A stretch of 64,000 nt of DNA, taken from NCBI RefSeq assembly GCF_000015865.1, contig NC_009012.1, positions 2,845,081 to 2,909,080 of the forward strand, in the 5' to 3' direction. The position numbers and the translations under genes were made by a program. The notes under the pieces were generated by a model. That model was not told the DNA's origin. It worked only from the letters and a program-made list of their open reading frames with translations, and made no database searches. This document shows, in pieces, positions 9,974-17,239 of the stretch; the first letter of the stretch is position 1; the number at the start of each line of letters is the position of its first letter. The stretch is from Acetivibrio thermocellus ATCC 27405. Lineage in GTDB: Bacteria > Bacillota > Clostridia > Acetivibrionales > Acetivibrionaceae.

Positions 9974-10297
9974 ATGAACATAAATATACAAAAAAATCTG
10001 AACATTAGGTTTTTGAAAGATGCTTTGCTTGCAAAATTGTCCGGATTGCTGATGAAAGCAAAGAGTGAATTGACGGAAGATGAAGAATTTAATGAAGTTG
10101 AAGAATTGTTAAAATGCATTAAAGACGCAAAAAAAGAGTGGATTAATGCCAATGCCAATTTCGAGCATGCCGTTGAAAACGAAATTATAGATTTTTACAC
10201 TTATGAAATAAAAGCCTATCAGCTAAGGTACGAATATCTTTTGAAAAAGGCTAAGGAAAAAGGAATTAAAATAAACGAAAGCGGAATAATTATATAA
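9974..10297 (+). CDS. DUF2508 (YaaL-like) small helical protein
   Basis: A 107-residue, highly charged, all-helical protein. The segment LKDAKKEW-type (here CIKDAKKEWINANANFEHA) and YEYLLKKAKEKGI match the YaaL/DUF2508 family. In Bacillus yaaL lies between recR and bofA; here the next gene is a BofA homologue, so the yaaL-bofA neighbourhood is kept although recR is absent. Function is unknown. The ribosome site is AAGGTGG before ATG 9974. Confidence 0.8.
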   Translation: MNINIQKNLNIRFLKDALLAKLSGLLMKAKSELTEDEEFNEVEELLKCIKDAKKEWINANANFEHAVENEIIDFYTYEIKAYQLRYEYLLKKAKEKGIKINESGIII

Positions 10298-10450
10298 TTT
10301 TTAAACTCCACTTTTACTTATACGGGCCTATTTTTTTGTAATAAATTATTGACCGGGCCTATATATTTATATGAAAGGATTTATTTTCATTAAGCAGGGT
10401 GAAAATAAAACCTTGACAGATTTAAGTACAAAGGTAAAAGTGGAGTGGGG

Positions 10451-10729
10451 ATGCATATGTTTGTTGAATATAATACGGTGTTTGCTTATGTAGCAGGAAT
10501 AATACTTTTGTATATTTTGGGCAGATACCTGGTTGTTCCGATGAAAAATCTCTTAAAACTTGTATATAATGGCTTTATCGGGGGAATTGCCATTCTGGTT
10601 ATAAATTTTGTGGGAGGAAACTTCAGCTTCCAAATCGCATTGAATCCTCTGACGGCATTTATTGTAGGTACGCTGGGAGTGCCCGGAGTACTTATGATAA
10701 CAATTCTAAAGTATCTTTTCCAGGTATGA
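10451..10729 (+). CDS. bofA: BofA-family pro-sigma-K processing inhibitor
   Basis: A roughly 92-residue membrane protein with two or three hydrophobic helices (residues 8-28, 35-58 and 68-88) and the family motif NPLTAFIVGTLGVPGVLMI at the C-terminus. In Bacillus BofA sits in the outer forespore membrane and restrains SpoIVFB cleavage of pro-sigma-K. Many clostridia keep bofA with different sigma-K control, so the exact role here is uncertain. Start candidates are ATG 10451 and ATG 10457; GGAG/GGGG upstream suits either. Confidence 0.88.
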   Translation: MHMFVEYNTVFAYVAGIILLYILGRYLVVPMKNLLKLVYNGFIGGIAILVINFVGGNFSFQIALNPLTAFIVGTLGVPGVLMITILKYLFQV

Positions 10730-10843
10730 AAACAGCTTAAAATCAACCAAGTACCCTGTTTTTGATTTTAAATCCCTTATTCCAAATTCCATATAAAGTA
10801 AACTGTCAATTAAAAATTAAAATTTTCGCAAACGCATAAGAAA

Positions 10844-10853
10844 TTGTATACAA
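10844..10853. promoter_or_regulatory. Palindrome TTGTATACAA upstream of the POR promoter
   Basis: A perfect 10-bp palindrome 56 bp upstream of the POR -35 element. The identical decamer occurs 59 bp upstream of a candidate rnf promoter (58365-58374). It may be an operator for a shared redox regulator; this is inference. Confidence 0.35.
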
Positions 10854-10909
10854 AGAACATTGAGAGAGCAAATCAGCATAGATATTAAGCCATTTTCAAT
10901 TTCGCTTTC

Positions 10910-10938
10910 TTGACAAAAAATTGACAAACAATTATACT
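10910..10938 (+). promoter_or_regulatory. Sigma-A promoter of the POR operon
   Basis: TTGACA (10910-10915), a 17-bp spacer and TATACT (10933-10938). A second TTGACA starts at 10921 but is too close to this -10. The roughly 85-nt leader ends in an AAGGAGG site. Confidence 0.85.
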
Positions 10939-11029
10939 TGAAGATGTATTAATCTATGTTTTTGGTATACAAAGCTGAATTTTTTTTCAGCGTAAAACTT
11001 CTCATAAATAAAATAAGGAGGATTACCAC

Positions 11030-11608
11030 ATGGGCAAGGTTGTTGAAATCAGATGGCACGGGCGCGGCGGACAAGGTGCCAAGACTGCGTCGCTTCTGCT
11101 GGCTGATGCTGCATTCAATACCGGAAAATACATCCAGGGTTTTCCGGAATACGGTCCTGAAAGAATGGGCGCGCCAATTACAGCTTACAACAGGATAAGT
11201 GATGAGAAACTTACCATTCACAGCAATATTTATGAACCGGATTATGTTGTGGTTGTAGATGACACTCTTTTGACATCCGTTGATGTTACAGCAGGTTTGA
11301 AAGAGGATGGAGCTATTATCGTCAACACTCCAAAAACTCCTGACGAAATAAGACCTCTTTTAAAAGGCTACAAGGGAAAGGTTTGCACGATTGACGCAAG
11401 AAAAATTTCCATTGAAACTTTGGGAAAATACTTCCCGAACACCCCAATGCTTGGTGCAGTTGTAAAGGTTAGCAAGATAATGGACGAAGAAGAATTCCTC
11501 AAGGATATGGTTGAGTCATTCAAGCACAAGTTTGCGAACAAGCCTGAAGTTGTTGAAGGCAATATCAAGGCCCTGGAGAGGTCAATGCAGGAGGTGAAAG
11601 GATTATGA
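11030..11608 (+). CDS. porG: Pyruvate:ferredoxin oxidoreductase, gamma subunit
   Basis: First gene of the four-subunit POR operon. The 192-residue product has the gamma-type signature RWHGRGGQGAKTAS and FPEYGPERMGAPI. The gamma subunit helps assemble the CoA-binding region of the heterotetramer that converts pyruvate, CoA and oxidised ferredoxin to acetyl-CoA, CO2 and reduced ferredoxin in the cytoplasm. It starts 8 nt after AAGGAGG. Its stop overlaps the porD start as ATGA, so translation is probably coupled. Another 2-oxoacid is possible as substrate, but order and sequence fit POR. Confidence 0.93.
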   Translation: MGKVVEIRWHGRGGQGAKTASLLLADAAFNTGKYIQGFPEYGPERMGAPITAYNRISDEKLTIHSNIYEPDYVVVVDDTLLTSVDVTAGLKEDGAIIVNTPKTPDEIRPLLKGYKGKVCTIDARKISIETLGKYFPNTPMLGAVVKVSKIMDEEEFLKDMVESFKHKFANKPEVVEGNIKALERSMQEVKGL

Positions 11609-11910
11609 GTAAAGAATTGAGAGATGTAAAACCTGATGTTACCTGGAAAGAGATAACATCCGGTGGAGTGATAGATTCCCCTGGAAACGCACATCTTTTT
11701 AAGACCGGTGACTGGCGTTCTATGAAGCCGGTGTGGAATGAGGAGAAATGCAAGCAGTGTTTGCTTTGCAACCCGGTATGTCCTGATTCATCCATAATGG
11801 TAAGTGAAGAGGGAAAAATGACAGGTATCGATTATGATCACTGCAAAGGATGTGGCATTTGTTCAAAGGTTTGTCCTTTCAAAGCCATAGACTTTGTAGA
11901 GGAAGTATAA
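11605..11910 (+). CDS. porD: Pyruvate:ferredoxin oxidoreductase, delta (ferredoxin-like) subunit
   Basis: A 101-residue 2[4Fe-4S] ferredoxin-like subunit. The two cluster motifs are CKQCLLCNPVCPD and CKGCGICSKVCPF. It passes electrons from the thiamine diphosphate site to free ferredoxin. An N-terminal extension of about 45 residues packs on the other subunits in this family. It overlaps porG by 4 bp and precedes porA by 16 bp. Confidence 0.95.
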   Translation: MSKELRDVKPDVTWKEITSGGVIDSPGNAHLFKTGDWRSMKPVWNEEKCKQCLLCNPVCPDSSIMVSEEGKMTGIDYDHCKGCGICSKVCPFKAIDFVEEV

Positions 11911-11926
11911 GAGAGGGGGACACAAA

Positions 11927-13111
11927 ATGGGAATAAGAGAAAGGCTTAGCGGTAATGAGGCAACGGCGATTGCCATGAGACAAATAAATCCTGATGTGGT
12001 TGCTGCTTTTCCGATAACACCGTCAACGGAAATTCCTCAATATTTCTCGTCATATGTCGCTGACGGACTTGTAGATACGGAATTTGTTGCTGTGGAATCA
12101 GAGCACAGTGCAATGTCTGCATGTATAGGTGCTCAGGCTGCAGGTGCAAGAGCAATGACTGCCACATCCGCAAACGGTTTGGCATATATGTGGGAGGCTT
12201 TGTATATAGCGGCAAGTATGAGACTTCCGATTGTATTGGCGGCTGTAAACAGAGCACTTTCAGGTCCTATCAATATCCACAACGACCACAGCGATACAAT
12301 GGGAGCTAGGGATTCGGGATGGATCCAGTTATACAGTGAAAACAACCAGGAGGCTTATGACAACATGCTTATGGCTCACAGGATAGGTGAGCATCCTGAT
12401 GTAATGCTTCCTGTCATGGTCTGCCAGGACGGATTTATTACTTCTCACGCAATAGAAAATATTGAACTGGTGGAAGATGAGAAAGTTAAGGCTTTTGTAG
12501 GAGAATACAAACCGACTCATTATCTTCTCGACAGGGAAAATCCGATTTCTGTGGGTCCTTTGGATTTGCAGATGCATTATTTCGAGCACAAGAGACAGCA
12601 GGCACAGGCAATGGAAAACGCCAAAAAGGTAATTCTTGAAGTGGCGGAAGAATTCTACAAGCTTACGGGAAGAAAATACGGATTTTTTGAAGAATACAAA
12701 ACCGATGATGCCGATGTTGCCATTGTTGTTATGAACTCCACTGCCGGTACTGTAAAATATGTTATCGACGAGTACAGGGCAAAAGGCAAAAAAGTTGGTT
12801 TGATAAAACCTAGAGTATTCAGACCTTTCCCTGTTGATGAACTGGCACAGGCTTTGTCAAAGTTTAAGGCAGTGGCCGTTATGGACAAGGCTGACAGCTT
12901 CAATGCAGCCGGAGGACCTTTGTTTACAGAGGTAACAAGTGCACTCTTCACAAAAGGAGTATTTGGTCCTAAGGTTATTAACTATAAGTTTGGATTGGGT
13001 GGAAGAGACGTTAAAGTTGATGATATTGAAGTTGTTTGTGAGAAGCTTCTGGAAATTGCAAGTACAGGCAAGGTAGACTCAGTATACAATTACCTTGGTG
13101 TTAGAGAGTAG
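11927..13111 (+). CDS. porA: Pyruvate:ferredoxin oxidoreductase, alpha subunit
   Basis: A 394-residue subunit carrying the pyrimidine-binding part of the thiamine diphosphate site. The N-terminal domain has the AFPITPSTEIPQ motif and EFVAVESEHSAMSA; the C-terminal part is a transketolase-C-like domain with GLIKPRVFRPFP. It pairs with PorB to make the active site. The ribosome site GAGGGGG precedes ATG 11927. The order G-D-A-B is the archaeal/thermophile type, unlike the single-chain PFOR of many clostridia. Confidence 0.95.
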   Translation: MGIRERLSGNEATAIAMRQINPDVVAAFPITPSTEIPQYFSSYVADGLVDTEFVAVESEHSAMSACIGAQAAGARAMTATSANGLAYMWEALYIAASMRLPIVLAAVNRALSGPINIHNDHSDTMGARDSGWIQLYSENNQEAYDNMLMAHRIGEHPDVMLPVMVCQDGFITSHAIENIELVEDEKVKAFVGEYKPTHYLLDRENPISVGPLDLQMHYFEHKRQQAQAMENAKKVILEVAEEFYKLTGRKYGFFEEYKTDDADVAIVVMNSTAGTVKYVIDEYRAKGKKVGLIKPRVFRPFPVDELAQALSKFKAVAVMDKADSFNAAGGPLFTEVTSALFTKGVFGPKVINYKFGLGGRDVKVDDIEVVCEKLLEIASTGKVDSVYNYLGVRE

Positions 13112-13123
13112 GAGGTGTGGTAA

Positions 13124-14059
13124 ATGGCTTATAATTTGAAAGAAGTTGCAAAAAAACCGGAAAGACTTACGGGCGGACACAGAATGTGTGCAGGCTGCGG
13201 AGCTCCGATAGTTGTAAGACAGGTTCTTAAGGCATTAAAACCGGAAGATCATGCGGTTATCTCAGCTGCAACAGGTTGTTTGGAAGTTTCAACTTTCATT
13301 TACCCTTATACAGCATGGAAGGATTCTTTCATTCACAGTGCGTTTGAAAATACCGGTGCTACAATTTCCGGTGCGGAAGCGGCTTATAAAGTATTGAAGA
13401 AAAAAGGAAAAATTGAAGGGGAGACCAAGTTTATTGCGTTCGGTGGTGACGGCGGAACATACGACATAGGACTTCAGGCACTCTCAGGAGCGATGGAAAG
13501 AGGACACGACATGGTTTATGTGTGCTACGACAATGGAGCATACATGAACACAGGTATCCAGAGGTCTTCTGCCACTCCGAAATACGCTGATACCACAACT
13601 TCACCTGTTGGAAAGAAGATACCCGGTAAAATGCAGCCAAGAAAAGACCTGACAGAAGTATTGGTAAATCATCGCATACCTTATGTTGCTCAAACCGCTC
13701 CTTTCGGGAACATGAAGGACCTCTATGAAAAAGCTGAAAAAGCTATTTATACACCCGGTCCTGCGTTCCTGAACGTGTTGGCACCGTGCCCGAGAGGATG
13801 GAGATACAACACTCCTGATTTGATGGAATTGAGCAAATTGGCGGTTGAAACTTGCTTCTGGCCGCTTTATGAAGTAATTGACGGCAAATATATAATAAAC
13901 TACAAGCCGAAGGAAAAAGTTCCCGTCAAGGAATTCTTGAAACTTCAGGGAAGATTTAAACATCTTTTCAAAGCCGGCAACGAATATATGCTGGAAGAAA
14001 TTCAGAAAGAAGTCGACTTAAGATGGGAGAGACTCTTGAAGCTGGCCGGAGAGGCTTAA
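13124..14059 (+). CDS. porB: Pyruvate:ferredoxin oxidoreductase, beta subunit
   Basis: A 311-residue subunit that binds thiamine diphosphate and a [4Fe-4S] cluster. The N-terminus has MCAGCGAPIVVRQ (CxxC) and a later cluster Cys is at ATGCLEVS. The diphosphate/Mg motif is GGDGGTYDIGLQAL through YDNGAYMNTG, and LAPCPRGW gives the last cluster Cys. It starts 12 bp after porA with GGAGG and ends the operon; a terminator follows. Confidence 0.95.
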   Translation: MAYNLKEVAKKPERLTGGHRMCAGCGAPIVVRQVLKALKPEDHAVISAATGCLEVSTFIYPYTAWKDSFIHSAFENTGATISGAEAAYKVLKKKGKIEGETKFIAFGGDGGTYDIGLQALSGAMERGHDMVYVCYDNGAYMNTGIQRSSATPKYADTTTSPVGKKIPGKMQPRKDLTEVLVNHRIPYVAQTAPFGNMKDLYEKAEKAIYTPGPAFLNVLAPCPRGWRYNTPDLMELSKLAVETCFWPLYEVIDGKYIINYKPKEKVPVKEFLKLQGRFKHLFKAGNEYMLEEIQKEVDLRWERLLKLAGEA

Positions 14060-14085
14060 AAAACGCTAAAGTAAAATGATAATAA

Positions 14086-14113
14086 AAAGACCTGGGTTTT
14101 GGCCTGGGTCTTT
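14086..14113 (+). terminator. Terminator of the POR operon
   Basis: AAAGACCTGGG / CCTGGGTCTTT forms an 11-bp stem with two G-U pairs and a 6-nt loop, 26 bp after the porB stop. Confidence 0.75.
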
Positions 14114-14189
14114 AAATTTGTAAAATCAGTTTATTTTTTAAAATGAGAAAATATTATTGAAAATAGCATTTAAAAGTCTCATTAAAGTA

Positions 14190-14312
14190 TCATTTAAGAA
14201 GGACTTTCGGTACTTTGGGTTGGTATAAAAAGAAAAAACAGGCCGAACTTGCCGACAAAACGGCAAAAAGAGTGACGATAAAAGCCACCAAACCTAATGT
14301 TTTTTTTAACAT
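14190..14312 (-). CDS. AgrD-like cyclic autoinducer peptide precursor
   Basis: A 40-residue ORF below the usual length cut-off. It starts at ATG 14312 behind a strong GGGGGAG ribosome site and ends at TGA 14190-14192. Layout matches AgrD precursors: a short positive start (MLKKT), an amphipathic or hydrophobic leader (GLVAFIVTLFAVLSASSA), a single Cys in SACFFFLY, then a QPKVPKVLLK tail like the conserved P-x-x-P-K recognition tail of AgrD. In that family AgrB cleaves the tail and joins the Cys side chain to the new C-terminus as a thiolactone; the exported ring is read by an AgrC receptor. No agrB is visible in the window. It lies 142 bp downstream of a receptor-like membrane gene on the same strand. 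The assignment is by pattern; maturation is inferred. Confidence 0.72.
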   Translation of the reverse strand: MLKKTLGLVAFIVTLFAVLSASSACFFFLYQPKVPKVLLK

Positions 14313-14454
14313 GAAAAATTACTCCCCCTCTATCCAATTATTCATTTAAGATTATTGAAGCCGGTATTGCGGTCAGAATTATTGCAGAAGGAATGTGGTT
14401 CGTAGGATATAGGATAATATGGTTCATAGAATGATACAGTTTCGTGTAAACAAA

Positions 14455-15294
14455 TCAGTGTTCAATGATATGCGATTTTAAGCTTATTAGAGCGTTTTTG
14501 GCTTCATTGATTTTTTGTTCATCTATAAGTCTGTATATATATTCTATATTTTGCACTATTTCGTTATTATTCAGGGTATTTTTGTTTTTATAAAATTCAT
14601 GAATATTTTTTACAGCAAGGGTCAGAATTATAGTCACAAATAAAGAAATAAAAATATTTATTCTTAATAAATAGACATTTTGTGATGAAGTTATCGCGGT
14701 TTTTTCAAAAATCAGCATCCGGGTCATGAGAAAAGTAAGAAAACCAATGGTACACAGCGATATTAAATATACAATTAATTGAATATAATATACTTTTGTC
14801 CTAATATTTGCATTTTCCATATTTACTACCTTAAACTTGAATCGATAAAACAAAAATGCCAAAACTATTTGCAGTAACCTTGTACTCAATACAAATATCG
14901 CAAAATTTACAGCATTTTGGTAGAGTTCTTCTGCTCCGTTGATTCCAAGCAGCAGCGTGATAATAACTGAAAAAGGTATTTCCACAAGCATTATCAACGA
15001 GAAGCCCAGTACTGATGATGTTATGGCTTCATAAAAATTAAATCTCATAATGAATATCATTAGTATGATATCAGCAAATAATACTAATAATGGAGCTTCG
15101 GAAACAAGTCCAAGTTTTTCGCGGAGGATATAGCTGATTACAGTGACGAGTGAAGCCGTTGACAGTATTCTATAGTAATTGGAATGTATTTTAAAATAAT
15201 GGTATTTGCCGATTGACAAAGTTCCTAAAAAAATGAAAATCACCTGCTCTGAAAAACTCACTAAAATAAACTGCAGTAATGACATATTTTCCAT
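14455..15294 (-). CDS. AgrC-like membrane receptor without a kinase domain
   Basis: A 279-residue protein with six to seven hydrophobic helices over residues 8-235. A short cytoplasmic tail follows (KNIHEFYKNKN, then NNEIVQNIEYIYRLIDEQK and INEAKNALISLKSHI). The tail lines up with the Spo0B/AgrC dimerisation helix pair (typical form RHDFxNHLQxIYxLIxxGKxxEALxYI), but the phospho-acceptor His is Asn and no ATP-binding GHKL domain follows. AgrC proteins normally exceed 400 residues, so this is receptor-like but not an active kinase by itself. ATG 15294 follows AGGAG by 8-9 nt. It lies between an XRE regulator gene and the AgrD-like peptide gene, all on the minus strand. Confidence 0.6.
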   Translation of the reverse strand: MENMSLLQFILVSFSEQVIFIFLGTLSIGKYHYFKIHSNYYRILSTASLVTVISYILREKLGLVSEAPLLVLFADIILMIFIMRFNFYEAITSSVLGFSLIMLVEIPFSVIITLLLGINGAEELYQNAVNFAIFVLSTRLLQIVLAFLFYRFKFKVVNMENANIRTKVYYIQLIVYLISLCTIGFLTFLMTRMLIFEKTAITSSQNVYLLRINIFISLFVTIILTLAVKNIHEFYKNKNTLNNNEIVQNIEYIYRLIDEQKINEAKNALISLKSHIIEH

Positions 15295-15383
15295 ATATAA
15301 CACTCTCCTGACTTGTAATAAATTTACTAAACAATTAATGTCCAGTCAATTATTTCCTAAAATTTTTTATATTTCCAGAAAAT

Positions 15384-16103
15384 CTATTTTGCTTTTTTAA
15401 CCTCTTTTGCAATTGTATCTATCAGAAGCTTTAAAGTATCGGCGCTTATGTTTTTGCTTCGGGCTTCCATGGCTGCTTTTATGTATGGCATGTTTTCCTC
15501 GGAGGAAAGAAAGTTTTTAATGTCATCGTCAAGATTTAAAAACGTCTCAAAATTTTTGTCAAAGGTCTGAGAGGCGGCTTTCAAAATGGTTTCATTATAT
15601 TTTTCTCTCTCCTTGCGAAGGCTTTCCTCGGTATTGGGCACATACCAGAAATCAGGTGTTACCTGGGCATATTTCGAAAGAATGTTTATTGTACCCGGAA
15701 AAGGTTCAATGTCGCCGTCTATATAGCTTTTTATCTGGGAAGGCTTGATTTGATATCCTGTCTTTTGGTATATGTCGTCCGAGAATTCTTCGGCGGTCAT
15801 GTTACCCATAATAAGCAAAATATTTTTTACAAAAATATCATGGTCAAATTTTTTTTGAATTTGGACATCTTCACTTAAATATCCCGCTGCTTTCATGAGC
15901 TCTTCATAAGGGTAGTCATATGCCTTTGAAATCATTTTCAAAGTTTCAGGCTTTGGATTGGAATCCTTTCCTGTGCGGGGGTCCACACCCTTTTCAAGGA
16001 TACTTAAGTATGAGTAACTAATTCCCATCTTTTTAGCGGCCTGTCTTATGGACCATTTTTTACTTAATCTTATTTCTTTGAAGAGTTTGCCTAGATTACT
16101 CAT
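15384..16103 (-). CDS. XRE-family transcriptional regulator
   Basis: A 239-residue DNA-binding protein. Residues 5-70 are a Cro/C1-type helix-turn-helix (IRQAAKKMGISYSYLSILEKG with a longer loop, PRTGKDSNPKPETL). Residues 95-160 look like a second HTH or degenerate helical module (MTAEEFSDDIYQKTGYQIKPSQIKSYIDGD). The C-terminal 70 residues are helical. It is the first gene of a minus-strand set with the receptor-like and AgrD-like genes, 89 bp before the receptor start. It probably controls that cassette or responds to its signal; neither is proven. The start at ATG 16103 has a close GGTG. Confidence 0.8.
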   Translation of the reverse strand: MSNLGKLFKEIRLSKKWSIRQAAKKMGISYSYLSILEKGVDPRTGKDSNPKPETLKMISKAYDYPYEELMKAAGYLSEDVQIQKKFDHDIFVKNILLIMGNMTAEEFSDDIYQKTGYQIKPSQIKSYIDGDIEPFPGTINILSKYAQVTPDFWYVPNTEESLRKEREKYNETILKAASQTFDKNFETFLNLDDDIKNFLSSEENMPYIKAAMEARSKNISADTLKLLIDTIAKEVKKAK

Positions 16104-16454
16104 ATCACCAATCCTATATCAAATGATAGTCTGAAATTAATGCAATTAATTATCAAGTTGTTTTGTTAAATAAAGAAAACTTGGAAACCGGCAAAAAATG
16201 GCTTAAAATATAAATTGGTAGTGTTATAAAATTAACAGCTGTAAAAACAAACAATAAATTACAATAAAGCAATAATTATTACAGAATATAAAAGAAAAAA
16301 ATAGAATATATTCTTATTCTAAAACACTTTACAAAATATTTCAAAGTAAATTTTAGTAAATTATGTTGTATAAAACAATTAAAATTGCATTAGTATTTTT
16401 TATATTTAAAAAGTAAAGTTCTGGGTTAATAATATATTTTTTTCAAACCAAATA

Positions 16455-16483
16455 TTGACATGGAAATCAAAATAGTATAATAT
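16455..16483 (+). promoter_or_regulatory. Promoter for the 87-residue gene
   Basis: TTGACA at 16455-16460 with TATAAT at 16476-16481 (15-bp spacer) or TAATAT at 16478-16483 (17-bp spacer). Transcription would begin near 16490, leaving a leader of about 300 nt. Confidence 0.6.
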
Positions 16484-16654
16484 TACATAAGAATATTGTT
16501 TTTGTCGGCCAATACTATTTTTTCAAATTGAAGTATTCTGTTTTTGGTGTAACGTGTAAACTGTTTTTGTATTATCAAACTGGTTTTATCTGTCAGGGTT
16601 TAAAAAATACAAAGCTTGTTTTATTGATGCTGGTGGGTACTAATTTTCCAGAGT

Positions 16655-16712
16655 AAAACTTATAAATATAAAATGATATTATAAAAACTTATAAATATAA
16701 AATGATATTATA
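16655..16712. repeat. Perfect 29-bp tandem duplication
   Basis: Copies at 16655-16683 and 16684-16712 are identical; each begins AAAACTTATAAATATAAAAT and ends GATATTATA. It lies in the leader of the gene starting at 16800. Confidence 0.92.
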
Positions 16713-16799
16713 AATAGAATAAATTAGGCAAAAACAGAAGTAGCTAAATTCATATTTACATGAGATATAATAATTGTTTCTGAAAGGGTGAGTAACCAG

Positions 16800-17063
16800 A
16801 TGGAATTTCTCAAACGGAAACTTCTCAATGAATGCGTTCGTTTTATTGAGTTATGCCAATCTTATGTACTGGACGGAAGAATAAACGTGGATACGTACAA
16901 TTCACTTTCAAATATTAAACTGAACTTTATAAAAGATATGTTGGAAAAGGAGAGATCAAATATTTATTTGGATAGAGATTTTTTAAAAAGAATAAACAAA
17001 TTGTTTAAAATAAATTCTCTTATCTGTGAGATGAGTCAAAAAGCTATTAATATTAACAGGTAA
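16800..17063 (+). CDS. Small helical protein of unknown function
   Basis: An 87-residue protein, charged and probably all-helical, with no signal peptide or membrane helix. The segment CVRFIELCQSYVLDGRIN followed by VDTYNSLSNIKLNFIKDML recalls small two-helix sporulation regulators, but the Spo0E SQ-x-LD motif is absent, so I do not assign that family. ATG 16800 has AAAGGGTGAG upstream; a GTG at 16788 lies inside this site and is less likely. It stands alone between a long leader and a terminator. Confidence 0.6.
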   Translation: MEFLKRKLLNECVRFIELCQSYVLDGRINVDTYNSLSNIKLNFIKDMLEKERSNIYLDRDFLKRINKLFKINSLICEMSQKAININR

Positions 17064-17178
17064 AATTCCATTACGTTTAGTAAAAATTATGTTTAGTAAA
17101 ACTAAAATATTTAATTAAGTCTAAATAAATAAAGTTTAAATGGAAAAAATATAATTTGTATAAAATAAGTAAAAATAA

Positions 17179-17207
17179 AAAGATACTTGTGGGAGTGTCT
17201 TTTTTTT
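17179..17207 (+). terminator. Terminator after the 87-residue gene
   Basis: AAAGATAC / GTGTCTTT (8-bp stem with one G-U pair, 8-nt loop) is followed by a run of T to 17207. Confidence 0.8.
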
Positions 17208-17239
17208 ATTTTGGCAAAAAAAAGGAGAATAGATAAAAA

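Larger units (their letters stand above)
16104..16799. other. Long AT-rich divergent intergenic region
   Basis: Almost 700 bp without a supported gene between the minus-strand XRE gene and the plus-strand 87-residue gene. It holds a promoter at 16455-16483, a presumed 300-nt leader beyond it, and a perfect 29-bp tandem repeat at 16655-16712. No known riboswitch or T-box pattern was recognised in the leader. Confidence 0.6.

Noticed and set aside
14338-14427. A 30-codon minus-strand hydrophobic ORF between the receptor-like gene and the AgrD-like gene
   Set aside because: No ribosome site and no recognisable motif; the AgrD-like ORF next to it has both.
16800-17063. Calling the 87-residue protein Spo0E-like
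   Set aside because: The SQ-x-LD signature of that family is absent.
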